A stretch of 64,000 bases of DNA from Strix aluco (Eukaryota; Chordata; Aves; Strigiformes; Strigidae), in assembly GCF_031877795.1 (NCBI RefSeq), contig NC_133931.1, positions 136,252,621 through 136,316,620 of the forward strand. The letters are read 5' to 3'. Below, in pieces: positions 52,471 to 64,000 of the stretch (the first letter of the stretch is position 1; every line of letters begins with the position of its first letter). The notes beneath the pieces were generated by a model. It was not told the origin of the DNA, searched no databases, and saw only the letters and a list, made by a program, of their open reading frames with translations. The position numbers were made by a program, and so were the translations under genes.

Positions 52471-55400
52471 TATTTTGATGTTAGATTCCTTTCTTTTTAA
52501 TTTCAACTTCCCTATTTTTCTTGTTTAAAGTTCCACGCATTTTGTAAACGCCCTTAAATTAGCCTCATCTTTGTGGTTTAAAAGGTAGATCAACACCTTG
52601 GTTTTGATTAGGTTTCAAGAATGTATAATTTCTCAAATTGAATTAGTCTACAGAGAAGCTAGACCAAACTAAGCTTTGGCTAACAGGTTTTCTTAAAGAG
52701 GTCCTCTCTAAGAAACTGTCCATTAGGATTTAGGAAGTGTAATCCCGAGTTTGCCTTGTGTCTTTTGAACTCTGAGAGCTGACTATGCTCATGGACACAT
52801 GTCTATGATGTAATCATTTCATAGCAGCAATTTCACAATCCCAGAATCTGTAGATTTTACATGCCATAATAGATATGGAAAAGGCTGAATTTAAGAGATT
52901 TTCTCTGAAAGCAGACTCTATCCCAGTTGGAGCTAGACTAAGGTAGTAAGCATGTCATTTCAGAGTAAATTTCATTGATTTTAAATTTTTGGATCAAAGT
53001 AAAGGCACGGTATTTTTGGCCTCGAATATTTTTCTGCACCTGTCTTCTTTTGACTAAAAAAAATTAAAGCGAAGTTAAAGAGCAGTTTTCTGCTCAGAGA
53101 ATGCTGCAATGCAATGTTTCAACATAAAGAATTTTATTACAGAATCTTTTTTAACAACTAATTTAACATTTTCCCCAAAGAATATAGATTTTGAAAAGAA
53201 AATATACATTTTACAGGAGTAACTGTGAAAGAATTTTAACATGAGTTCTTGTAATCTTTTTGAGCATATAGATGGGCTCAGAGAAGACAATGAGTTAATT
53301 TATACATATATAACCTTTGATGGTGAAAAGTCCATCAAAACCTCTTAGATTTTTTGGCCCTCCCACTGTTGCACACAAGTGTCCCAGGAATATATAGATT
53401 AAACAAAATAAACTGCCATGGCATCCAGAAGCTCTTCATTATAATGTTTGCTACCTGTTCACCTTTGTGGCTTGTAGATGCTGGGTGCTGTCCAACAAGC
53501 CACAGGTCAGTAGAATCACTGACTGCCAACATGCCCACCTTACTTAAAAGGCAATGCTTTCCATACAATCATCCATTTGAGCTTTGTCAAAAGGTTTGAG
53601 TCTGTTTTAGAGCCATAAGTGGAAAAGCAATAATGTTAGCTATTTATATATGAAGAAATACTCAAATTACAATGATAATTTCAAGTTTTGCTGAGAATTC
53701 CCTTTAGATGAAGAAAAACCCTGAAAATCTACCTGCAGCAAAAATCTACTGTGATTTGAACATGCAACGTTTAGTTCACTAGAAGATATGCTCAGATATT
53801 TTCAGCTTATATATTAATGCAGATTTCCCAGGGTGAAGAGATAGTTGATATTAAAAACCACTTAGCCTAAAAGTGAACTGGGGAGGAAGAACTGCGATGA
53901 AGCAGGCTAGACAGATTCACTGCTGCTGTCTTCCAGTATCTAGCAAAACAGCTGGAGAAGAAATGAGAATTCCGTCTTTCCTAGTGGAGGGCAGAAAAGC
54001 CTTTTGAATCACACCCCCTTGAAGGTGACAGAGTGTGTCTGTTGGCCTTGCACTCCACAGCTGTCTTGTCACTTAAAACCTTGCTTAAGGAATCAGTAAA
54101 TTGCGTATGAATTTTCATTCTACTTTAAGTTACTTGTTACATGTCACAAGATGTTTTCTCCGGTTCATGATTATGCAAGAGCTAGTCGTTACCCCAGGTT
54201 TATGGAGGACCTATCAACCATGATCTTACAACAGGAGAGCTGTCACCAGCTCAAGCTGAGGAGGGCAAGAGGTAGCTCTGGAGCGCTGGTGCACACCAGG
54301 ACCCAAACTTGGGTTCCAATTCCTCTCCTCCAAGACTCTTGGCAAAGAGAGGAAAGTGTGGCAGCCTCTGCCTTTTCAAGTTAGAATGAGAACAAATGCA
54401 ATCTCTGTCCACGATCCCACACTTCACACCCATTTCCAATGTTCATACTTTCTCCTATTGCTTGGGCTTTTCTTCTTTACCAAGAAAAAGCGTTGGCTGG
54501 GAGAATGAGAGCAGGATTTGTGCTGTGGATTTTACCCCACTTCTAAAATTCCTGAATCATTTGCCCTAAATAATTTTCAGAGAAACCTTTCAGAGAAAGA
54601 GCAACACATCCCCGTGAGCCCCAAATGCTACGTGTAGAACAGGGAACCAGCAGTACTTCCACATTCCCAGATCCAAGAGTGGACAGTGAACCACATCAGG
54701 ACTTCATACCGAAGCTCCAGGCATGCACCTCTTGCATGCAAGTTGTCATGAAATTAAACTTGCACAGCCCAGCTAGAGGAGGCCCATGCAGGTCAAATAA
54801 GAATGGCACCATATGTCCCAACAGGCATTAACAGATGCAGTAGACAGAATTGCCACACAGCTCCCTTCTTTTAAAAAACTTCCCTTTATTCCTCACAATT
54901 TACTAATCCTTGAAATTAAAACACAGGTACATTCCCTGCACAGGTGCATTTATGTATCCTCACTCTTACAGTTTCCAGAATATTAAACCAAAAACTTTCA
55001 ATATATTAAATAGTAAAAAATTAATAGCATTTCCTTTTTCCTCTGTTTTGAGGCTGGTCCTTATTCCTCTAAGTTGAAGGATATTGCCATGTTCAAAAAC
55101 ATGTTACTCATCCAACAATTAGAGAATCTCAACTTTTGCCATCCTTATGCAGCAAAGGATATTTTTGGTTGTGGCATTCCCATTCATTTCAAGAGACACA
55201 GTCATAAATCTGAGTGAAAACAGCATAGTTAAGGGAAGCTATTTTCTAGATATGGTATTTAATTGAAAGCCTAAACAAAATTCCAATTGTATCAATGCAC
55301 ACATGACTTTTCCCATCTGATTCACTGTGACCAGGTTCAGCATGAACAATATTAAGCATCTTTCATGTTTATGAAATGATTCATAAGCAACATCCCAGTG

Positions 55401-56204
55401 TGCTCTAAGGCATCTTTACCTGAACACTGAGATTTGGAAACCATTATTCTGGTCAGTCAAGATATTTTAAGTCATTCTGGTTTTCCCTTCATTAGCCTTT
55501 GATAAACCTGGAATATTTTTGACCAAACCAATAGTGAAATAATTCTGTTGAAACACACATTTCACAGTCAGCTTGAGACAGCAGTATCATTTAATAAAAT
55601 TGCCACAAAATAGACACTATTGTGCACTCACTAGTTAAAAATATTTACAGTAATGTCATGAAAAGTTGAGAATTCAGATGAGTATCTTCAGAAACTTAAC
55701 TGCTACTGGATTCCTTCAGATAAAGCTTCATAAAGTAGTGTAAAAAAGCAATTTAACAGTTGGCTTCCCAATGTTGTTAACTACAGTTCTGTGTACTTGC
55801 AGAAAAAATATTTAAATTACAATTAGCATAAATTTTAGGTTCTGAAAACATGAATAATCCAAATCAAATGCTTTTTATTTTTCACTAAGTGGTTGGTTAA
55901 CCACAGATACTCATAGATTTTTACTATGCTTACTGTTGGTATACATACAGATGGATCTATGCCACTCTAGTTCTTATCAGAGAGTAAATACCTATTTTGA
56001 CAATCTACAACAGAACCTGAAGTATTTCTAGACAAAATTAGCCAGTATTTCATCTCATGATGAACAGACTCATGCTGTCTTTCAAAGGGAGTCTTGCATA
56101 AGCCATGCTGTAAGAACTCAAGACATGGTCAGCATAAAAAATTCTTTAGGACTCTTGAGGTACAGGGATGTAGCCAGAACTCTTAGTCCCTTCCTACCCT
56201 CTTC
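52471..56204 (-). other. Convergent intergenic space and ANKMY2 3' UTR
   Basis: This holds no recognisable gene. The part from about 54,870 or 55,860 up to 56,204 is probably the ANKMY2 3' untranslated region, depending on which AATAAA is used. The rest is AT-rich unique sequence with a slightly more GC-rich patch at 53.9-54.8 kb. Confidence 0.55.
55874..55879 (-). terminator. ANKMY2 candidate poly(A) signals
   Basis: AATAAA on the minus strand lies about 330 nt after the ANKMY2 stop. A second minus-strand AATAAA is at 54890-54885, about 1.3 kb after the stop, and could end a longer 3' untranslated region. The choice cannot be made from sequence. Confidence 0.4.
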
Positions 56205-56416
56205 TTACTCCTCAGAATCTTGAATTTTTTGACGAGCAATGTCAGCTATGCCAGTCTCACTTTCAGGGTGCAGGGCTAGTGCCTCCATCTCTTTGGTAAA
56301 TTCAGGTTCTTCCATTTGGTCAGTAGCATGATTTGGATCCACTTCTTTGGTGGCATCTGGACCAGGATCTGACTGTTCTTCACTTGTAGAACTACCCTCT
56401 ACTAGTTGCACTTCAT
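56205..56416 (-). CDS. ANKMY2: ANKMY2 last coding exon, acidic C-terminus
   Basis: The acceptor TTCATTTAG leads into [20 protein letters not shown] and a further acidic, low-complexity tail ending QDSEE, then TAA at 56207-56205. The tail is rich in Glu, Asp, Ser and Pro and probably disordered. This end of ANKMY2 is poorly conserved between classes, but the SEE ending recalls the mammalian one. Confidence 0.9.
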
Positions 56417-59400
56417 CTAAATGAAAGAGAAATCGCATCATAAGTAAACATCAAACCCATCTGCAAGCAAACATTTTTATTATTGAAGAATAATAAACAC
56501 TAGGAAACTGTGTCAATTACAAAAGTGATTAATTTAACCAAGGTTTTTCAAAAAAGACCTAAGACACTAGAGATCTGCCTCAGTTGGTGTAATGTTACTC
56601 TGAAACTAACCCTACACAAAGGTCTCATTAATTTATCTTCCATTTTGCCATACTTCTTTTTAATATGTAGAGGAGCAGAGTAGGACACTACAGTTATTTT
56701 AACCTTCAATTCAAACATGCTTTATTGACACTTCTTACAGTTAGCTTTTCAAAGAATGGCTGCAGGCTGGTTAAACATAGAGTACAGGTGGGTTTTGTTC
56801 TGCTTTAAAAAAAAAAAAAAAAGAAGAGGAATTACATAGGAATCATTTTTGCATATGACAGACTGAAGAAATTATTTGCTAATGAACAGCTGACCACAAT
56901 GCACTTTGGTTGAAGTGAGTCATCCTGAAATTTATAATCTGACTGCAAGGAAAGGAATCAGCTACTGCACCTGTACTTTTCAAGCAATGTTTTTAGAGAA
57001 AAAAATTGTTAAATAACTTTCTGCCCTGATTCTGCTAAGTAGGGGTTGTGTGCCAGCAGTCTGAAAAGAAAGAGGGGAAAGCCTAACTGGGGGCCCAGGC
57101 ACCTTCAGAAGTAGTTAATCTTGGTTTCTTCTTCTCTGTTATGTTTGACAGCCAGCTAAAACCACTGTCACAGCTAGCCACAACACTGCCAAGGCCCTGC
57201 CCAGGTCTCATGTAGCTATGGAGCTAACTGCCTTAAGCACAGGCTGAAGCACAGACTTGCCCTTGTACAGTGGAAACTCAAACTTGTGGGTTTCCTTGTA
57301 GTTGCAGCTATAGGATTTTTTTTTCCCTTTTTTTCCCCTCCCGATGTATAGGATTTGTAAGGGGTATTACTACTTTTTTGAAATAAAACTGTGGTTGATA
57401 TGAAGAGCTTTGATACACCACCATTCACAAGGTGGCTTGAAGCTAGGATGAATTCACTGCCTTGCTCACAATGCATACGCTGGTAAGGTCTGTAGTGTGT
57501 TGGCCACGTATCTGAAGAAGTTAATGAAGATGAACAGGTAGATAGTGCAGTAGTAACATGTCAAAAAATGTTAGCTTCCCTTTTTAGGAAGGGAGGGAGA
57601 AGAGCCATCCACCAAGACCCTGTCTCTCCCTCCAAAGGGGAGAGCACCTGGCCACTGACTTGCTCAGTTAATATGAACCTGCAAGTGTGTGTTTGTCACC
57701 AGCGTGAGGCATCACACTGCTCACAGCTCATTATGTTTTGCTGTACTGGTATGCAATATATTCAGGGATTTCTAGTATCCTTGCCTCCAACTTCCACAGC
57801 CATCTTGATCCCATGCAACAGCAACTCTTGTTGTAACAGGATCATCACAGGAAGCTGTTGAAAACTTCAATAATTACTAATTTATTACTAATTTATATCC
57901 TCCTATAGTCTTTAGAGTCCAGCTGAAGTGAAGAATACTACCATTATAAGACAAGTGTGATTGATCCAGTGCACTTCTACAATGCTTAAAAGAAGGAAAG
58001 GGGAATCTAATAAATTGTGGAAGAGATTTCACCACCAGTTTTCCAACTATTTCACTTACAGAAACATTGTATCAGAGTACTTGCAGGGGAGAGGTGATAC
58101 AGTGTTTTTTCTGTTATCATGTATTAATTATTTGCTTATTGAAGGGAGAAAAACATCATTAACAGTTTAAAGACTAACTCTTCCTTCAGGTGCAAAATAC
58201 ACAGCACAATTAACTTGATACTGTGATTATGAAGAAGAAAGTATTACAGGAGAGTTAACATCTACATTAACCTTTGCAACTGGAAGGAGAGGGCTGCTTT
58301 CTTATTATCCAACTTGTCCTAACACCTCTAACGAAAGAGTGGCATGAAACTCCTGCATGATTTTGATTACAGATTTGGATTTTGAAAGAGTGCAGTGTAT
58401 ACAGAATGCTTTAGCTGTAAAAACCTGTGTGAGTCTAGCATTGAAAACCACATTTTAGAAAGTACACAGCATTTGTAAATTGAAAGACTTGAAATTCCAA
58501 CAAATGCAGGTTTGCTGTTACAACAAAGATTTTTCTTTCAACCTCAGCTGTTACAGATTTTGAGACCCATTACTATTGTTCCTTGTGGTGCAGTTAATGC
58601 AGCATTAGTTTCAGCAAGCAAACTATAGATCCTAACCTTTCTTTTGCTTTCTTTCTTCTTGTTTCCTTTTTTCTTTGGCAGCTTCTAGTTCTTGTTTCTC
58701 ATGAATTTCCTTCAGGGTCTTGCAGACTTTTTTGTGGGTAAACCAGTGTATTTTCTGACAGTTCTGGTCGCAGTACATCACCTGAAAGTTACCAGAGCTA
58801 TCAATTCATCTTCACGTACTAAAAAATATACAATATTCTTCCGTTTCTTAGTCTACCAAGTTAAATCTCTCTCTATGTATAGTACTTAAAGGTATTTTTA
58901 AGCAATCTGTAAGGTCATACGGAGTGATTTTAACCTATATAAAAATCTATAAAGAAGAGTTTGTTAACTCTGAACATACAGAAATTTTACTCTTTCTTTA
59001 TTGTTAAACATACACACTTGGAAATCCAGGTACTTGTGAATTTCAGGCATCTCTCCCAGAAGTAGACAGCTTGCACATTTTCAGTGTAGGCACACATACC
59101 ATTCCTCCTAAGTTCATGGAGTAAATAGTGAAGCATTCAAAATCCTCAGTGGCACTAGTTTTTGTGATTTATTATCACTGTTTATGGATTCTTACCATTT
59201 TACATACTGAACATCTTTTGTCTGCTCCCTTTCCTCCACAAGTTGTACAGAATTCAGCATCCACAAAACCCACTTGGCCAGTAATAGCTTGTGTAAGTAC
59301 AGAAAAAGCTGTAGGATCAGAACCCTGAAAGGTAGGACAAGAGGTGGTAATGAGATTAGAAAAAACACATAATGAAGAGGGACACGCAAGAGAAAAACAA

Positions 59401-62400
59401 ACCAAGCAATGCAAGCTTCCAGCCAGCCAGTTGCAGTCTCACTGAAGATGCCATAGCAGCAAGAACGTAAAACTAAATCATAGAACTTCAACTAACATGC
59501 ACAACTTAACATTTATACGGTTAGATAAATTTTTGTTTATAAAGTCAACTTAGTCCTTAGCTTCTGTAGAAGGGAGGATAAAAATTACCATTTTTTTACT
59601 CTGTAAATTATTACTAATACTACTAATGAACTCAGTGTTCTTCACACACTGTCACCCGCTTGTAGATCATACGCAGCGGGTTTTTGCAGATTAGTTTCTG
59701 TGCTGGCACACAGAAAGATATTTTACTTGTCACTGATATACTATTGTGCTCAGCGTACTCAGATGCTACAGACCAAATGGTCAGAACTCAAAATCTTCAA
59801 AACAATTATTTGCATATTATTATTTAGATATTATTTGCAGTACCTTTCCCATGCAGTACAAGCAGTAAGATTTAGTCTATTTTACTGGCAACCATAAATT
59901 AAGACTATTCTTTTGGACAATGATGTAAATATTAGAGGAAAAAAATGCCAAATTGATTCAGCTCTAAGTAAATCCTTAAACCATTAGACTACCATGGAAT
60001 ATGCACCATCATAACTAATACGACAATGCTGAGGTGCCCAGGTTGAATCCAAGTAATTGTGCATGTCAAAGGCTTCCAGACAAATAAAAATTTATAGCAT
60101 CTCCTCCTTTCTAGTTCTGCATAATGGACAGAAATCCAATGTAACCAACTGTATTTCTTTAAAGGCAGAAAAGACTGCAAGGTCTTAGAAGAAAAAAGGG
60201 ACAGGAAAGAACATGTTTACTCTAAAGCACATCTTAATGCATCATGATGGCTTATGTTTTCACACTGTGTTTATTTTTTTGGCTTAGGCAAACAGTAGGG
60301 ATTGCATTAAGCCTCAGGACATTTTAGTAGACTTGAAGCTACTTAAGATGGAGGCTATTTTTAATTCACTCAGCATAATCCAAACACGTCACAAAATTGT
60401 TCCACTTCCCCAGTGCATAGAACATCTAGCTCTCAGAGAACAGAAAGAGCATTCTTAAAAAAGAATAGAAACTCTTGTGTAAGATTTATTATGAAGTAAT
60501 TGACAGTACTATAATGAAGAGTGTGTTAGCAAAGGCATATGAGGAAAACTGAAGTTAGATTTTTTTACTTGTAATTTTGATTTCCTAATTCAGATATACA
60601 TTTTGCTCTGCATTGCATCATCTTGCCTCTCTCTGTGATAAAAGGAGCTTCACAGAATGTTTCTTCTTTTTCTACCATCATATATTACCAACTTTTTGTG
60701 TACACTAGAAATAAAGAATGTATTAAATCTAGGAAATGGTTTGATCTTAAGTTGAATTTAGACATTGTGAAAAAAGAGTGCAAAATGAGTTTCATCTGTG
60801 TCTGAATCTACAAATTGTAAAAGCGAATTGGCAAAGAAAAACTGACTAGACATCCCAGAAAAGGAAAAGAAAGCTCTGAGACAAGAAACAAATTGTTTCA
60901 GGTTTCTTTAAAAGCTGAGGCATTTAGGCATTCATTCTGGGCATGGAAAAAAACTACTAGTTGAAGTATTTTAGAGCATTTTCCTGCAATATGTAAAATA
61001 AAATTCCAGTTTGCCAGAGAGTTCAGGGGCATCAAAAACCTTTGCTTAGTATAATACATTGTAGAAGCTGAGGAACAGAAAGATGGCTTAGTTTAAACTG
61101 ATTTTACTATGCAAGTTGCTTAGCATATTTTCTTGATAGGAAAAACTTACTATTTCAACAGGAGCAATACTTCTCACGAGCTGCTGGAGCAATGTAGCTT
61201 CACAGTAAGGAAACTTTCGGATACTTTCTCGAATTAGCTTCTCTTGATATACAGGGAAACCATCTTTATCTCTCCCTTTCAAGAGACTAAATTTTTAAAA
61301 AATGAAGTCAAATAAGAAATTCACATAGTAAATGTTCAAGAACAAATCCACAGCATGCTGTACTCTGTCCTCTTTCAAATTATAGAGAACAATTATAATT
61401 CAAAAGAATTTGGCAACTTCATACATAAAAGTGTTTAAAATGCAAATGAAATTATTTTTATTGTAATGCACGATCATTATGCAATATAAAATAACTAAAT
61501 GTGTGCTCTGAAACCACTACTTACTAATTCAACCACACAGAGAAAAATAATCATGTACAGGTAGACTAGTATCTACATCTGACTAAAGCAGCAAAAGTGC
61601 TTTGTTGTGTTTAAAAATGAGTATTGTAAAAATAAACACAGAAGAACGCACAATACTTTAAAATAAAAATTCTGCTTTACTTACGTTTAATAATGTGCTG
61701 TAGTCCTGATGCCTCTATAATTATCTGGATGGCTGCTACTTTTTTATATGGATCACTGATAAACTATTTGATTTCATTATGTGAAAGATGACTTCATCAT
61801 TTATTTTCAGCATCACGTAGCAATCCACAGAGGTCTATGGGGAATGTGATCCTTCTAAAAGCCACGACACTTTGATACTTAAGATCAGGCAGCCAGTTTT
61901 GTGACTCTGAGTGGGTTCTGAGGATCTGTCTAAGTGATTCAAGAGTCCAAGTCTTATCCAGAGCCAGTGGGATTTGCAGTTCTCAGTTGCTTAACTGTTT
62001 TTGAAAAAATATCTCACCCTGTATGACTGCTGGAGAGCAAAATAACAGGAGAAATGTTCCCAGATGATCCATATCGGACACTGAGAAATTCTTTTTTTCA
62101 AGCCTATCACTCCCCTTTTCTCCACCACATGTTGCTCTCTGCTGCTTCACAGCGTCTGTGTGACTGCCAAGATCTAACCAGTTCCAGCAGGGAGCTGAAA
62201 CTGCAGGAATGTTTCTTTTGTACCCTAGAAAAGGACAATGCCACTTCAGACAGGAAAAAAGGAGTCAGTGTCACCCTAAAGTGGCTGCAGCTGGGATTAT
62301 TTCAAAATTTACTTGGCATAGCCTTTATCCAAGACAATCCAATCTATTATTACAGTTGTCTTTTTCTGATATCTGATATGTATGATATTCATACATATGC

Positions 62401-63938
62401 CTTCAGACCTCTCTGTAGAAATACATACCTTTTGATAAATCCATCTAGTTTATCCTCTCGCTCTTTTAAAAATGTAATACATTTCTGGAAGATGCAACTG
62501 ATGTAGTGCATTTTCATAGCAAGTACTTCATTCATATCTTTCTGCTTCATACATTTCTCACAAATTAGATCCAGAACCCTATAACATTTCTGCAGTGCTT
62601 CTACTTCGGCCAACAGAGGGTTCTCTTTTACCAGCAACACAATCTATGAGAAAGATTGAAGAAGATGTAATCCAATTAGGAACTAATATTTTTAAACTTG
62701 TGCATTAACATTAAAGGTTATACAGTTCATTATAGCTAAATTTCAGTGGTGTTTCTAATACTCCTCTACTTCCATCTTATACAGTCTTCCTCTTCTTTTT
62801 TCAGTAATTATTTAGTATTATTATTTAGTATACTGTAATTCACAGTTCCCATACAAGAAACATTTAAAATTAGGACTGGTAATAAAAATAATAAGGATTT
62901 TTTTTCAGAATAAGAACCTGAAGAATCAAAAGAAAGAGTTACAGAAACTACCATACACTGTCCTAAAATCTCTTTCCTTTTGAACACCTAAAATAAACTG
63001 GACTTGTATGATTTAAGCAGTTTCACAGAACACATCAACCTCACATAATCTTGGAGTACTTCAGTAAAGCACTGAACTAACCATTTTAAGAGGCAACCGT
63101 ATACTCTACTCACTAAATTAGCTGCCACTGGTGTATCACTGTTTGTACGTACTGCAGATACCTGGCTGGCAACTGTTGACAAATTACTGACTTTGAATGG
63201 CAAGCCCAAGGAACTTGCCTTTGAATTTAGGTGTATTAATTTATCTGAACTACACTGGAACAGCAAACCATAAAAGATATTATTTTCAGCAAATATACTG
63301 GGAAGTGAAAATAAATGTCTCTTGCACATACTTTCAGAAACAGCAGCAGCAGTAGACGTTACTATGGTGAACTATGATGAAGGTAGGAAGATACATGCTG
63401 AGACAAGCATTGAGAAAACAATGAGATTTTGTTAAGATAGGAAATGGTTTTATGTTTCCACTTCAAGTGGGGCTAGCAAAAAGAGAAAGCCAAAACAGAA
63501 AGCTATTTATGGTTATTGATGTAAACAAATGAGAATCTCTCCACTTAAAGGTGTTACTTCGAGATTCTGGTGTATATAAACACTGGAAGAGCTTCATTTT
63601 TTAGTCATGTCTAAATGTTGAGCCTGATTCTTTCTCATTTTCAGAAGCATCTGAATTAGTGGATAATGCTTTTGATCTCAGTTGGACTCTCAGAAGAGCT
63701 GAATGCTTCCTGATATAAAGAAACATGTGTCAACAACACACAACTTACAACAACATACAATTTACATATTACTCCACCTTAACAGGATGCATGTTAGTAG
63801 TAGTAATAATTTTATGCAGAGGCCCAGCTAATTTTACTGGCAGTTTTGGTTCTTTATCTAAGCCTTGTGGTTTAGTATAGTAGTCCAGCCTTTCACGCGG
63901 GAAGAAGTTGTTGATGATGGTCACACAGTCATGTTGAC
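56205..63938 (-). CDS. ANKMY2: ANKMY2, ankyrin repeat and MYND protein, 3' part (six exons)
   Basis: Six minus-strand exons join in phase: 63938-63778, 62643-62429, 61286-61151, 59324-59196, 58781-58637 and 56416-56205. They encode 331 residues plus a shared first codon; the full protein is about 440 residues, so roughly 110 N-terminal residues with the ankyrin repeats lie beyond the right edge. The order visible is the post-ankyrin region ([12 protein letters not shown]), a helical middle ([14 protein letters not shown]), a complete MYND zinc finger, a charged coiled-coil-like helix and an acidic tail. From the literature I recall, ANKMY2 binds FKBP38 and adenylyl cyclases, promotes cyclase transport to the primary cilium and thereby restrains Hedgehog signalling. 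The gene converges on LRRC72. Identification is secure from near-identity to remembered vertebrate ANKMY2 segments; nothing looks broken. Confidence 0.95.
58637..58781 (-). CDS. ANKMY2: ANKMY2 exon with second half of MYND finger
   Basis: The exon opens [20 protein letters not shown], supplying the remaining C-x3-C and H-x-x-x-H-x3-C ligands, so the finger is complete and intact. A strongly charged helix rich in Lys and Glu follows ([20 protein letters not shown]). The acceptor is ACTTTCAG and the donor is AAAG|GTTAGG. Confidence 0.95.
59196..59324 (-). CDS. ANKMY2: ANKMY2 exon with first half of MYND finger
   Basis: The exon encodes [20 protein letters not shown] and then [18 protein letters not shown]. 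It carries the first four zinc-binding cysteines of the MYND domain (C-x2-C and C-x2-C). The acceptor is CTTTCAG and the donor is ATG|GTAAGA; 43 whole codons, phase 0 on both sides. Confidence 0.95.
61151..61286 (-). CDS. ANKMY2: ANKMY2 exon
   Basis: One base completes Ser, then [36 protein letters not shown] and IAPVEI follow. The acceptor is AAATTTAG and the donor is ATA|GTAAGT. The exon ends in phase 0. Confidence 0.94.
62429..62643 (-). CDS. ANKMY2: ANKMY2 exon
   Basis: The exon begins [20 protein letters not shown] and includes the motif [20 protein letters not shown]. It ends FIK plus two bases. The acceptor is CTCATAG and the donor is AAAAG|GTATGT. Incoming phase is 0 and outgoing phase is 2, matching both neighbours. 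Confidence 0.94.
63778..63938 (-). CDS. ANKMY2: ANKMY2 exon (post-ankyrin segment)
   Basis: Entered with one base pending (probably Gly), it encodes [20 protein letters not shown], then [11 protein letters not shown] and ends NMHPVK. The acceptor is CTTTAG and the donor is AAG|GTGGAG on the minus strand. It is the most 5' exon of this gene inside the window. Confidence 0.93.
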
Positions 63939-64000
63939 CTAAAGGCACATAAGAAAAAAAATCACCAATTAAATTAAATAATAACCAGAAAAAAGAAGAC

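Noticed and set aside
62054-62506. Plus-strand open stretch of 150 codons
   Set aside because: It overlaps an ANKMY2 exon in antisense, has no known motif and is composition-typical of noncoding sequence.
62988-63329. Minus-strand open stretch of 113 codons in the ANKMY2 intron
   Set aside because: The flanking ANKMY2 exons join perfectly without it and it matches no part of the protein.

Overview
This is nuclear DNA from a bird, most likely a neoavian species. It is AT-rich vertebrate sequence with GT-AG split genes, one CpG island, and several CR1 non-LTR retrotransposons whose 3' ends carry the avian ATTCTATGA-type terminal repeats. There are no prokaryotic features, no rRNA or convincing tRNA genes and no CRISPR array. 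Almost all single-frame open stretches here are chance. The real coding content lies in short exons, which I joined by splice sites and reading phase.

Layout. Positions 1 to about 31,000 are intergenic: mostly unique AT-rich sequence with CR1 fragments (about 14,985-15,070, 15,531-16,522, 22,465-23,004, 28,160-28,238) and older decayed repeats. A CpG island at about 31,090-32,010 holds the start of a plus-strand gene, LRRC72. Nine coding exons run from 31,456 to 50,844 and encode a predicted 272-residue leucine-rich repeat protein in which every exon junction is phase-consistent. After a 5.4 kb convergent gap with an old CR1 copy (about 51,752-52,470), the minus-strand gene ANKMY2 occupies 56,205 to the right edge. 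Its last six coding exons are present, covering the region after the ankyrin repeats, the complete MYND zinc finger and the acidic C-terminus. The ankyrin exons lie beyond the window.

The pair LRRC72 (+) / ANKMY2 (-) matches the tail-to-tail order I know from human chromosome 7p21, where SOSTDC1 lies on the other side of LRRC72. SOSTDC1 itself is not seen here, so the left 31 kb is probably SOSTDC1-LRRC72 intergenic DNA. ANKMY2 is known to control ciliary adenylyl cyclase trafficking and Hedgehog signalling. LRRC72 is little studied, but an RFX-type X-box lies 12 nt before its predicted start codon, which fits a ciliary expression programme. I found no wholly new gene system. The most interesting signals are regulatory (X-box plus YY1-like start, a strand-biased quadruplex-prone island with a perfect ACGAC pentanucleotide array, and a composite Maf-type site near 8.1 kb), plus a possible L1-like LINE relic in LRRC72 intron 2.
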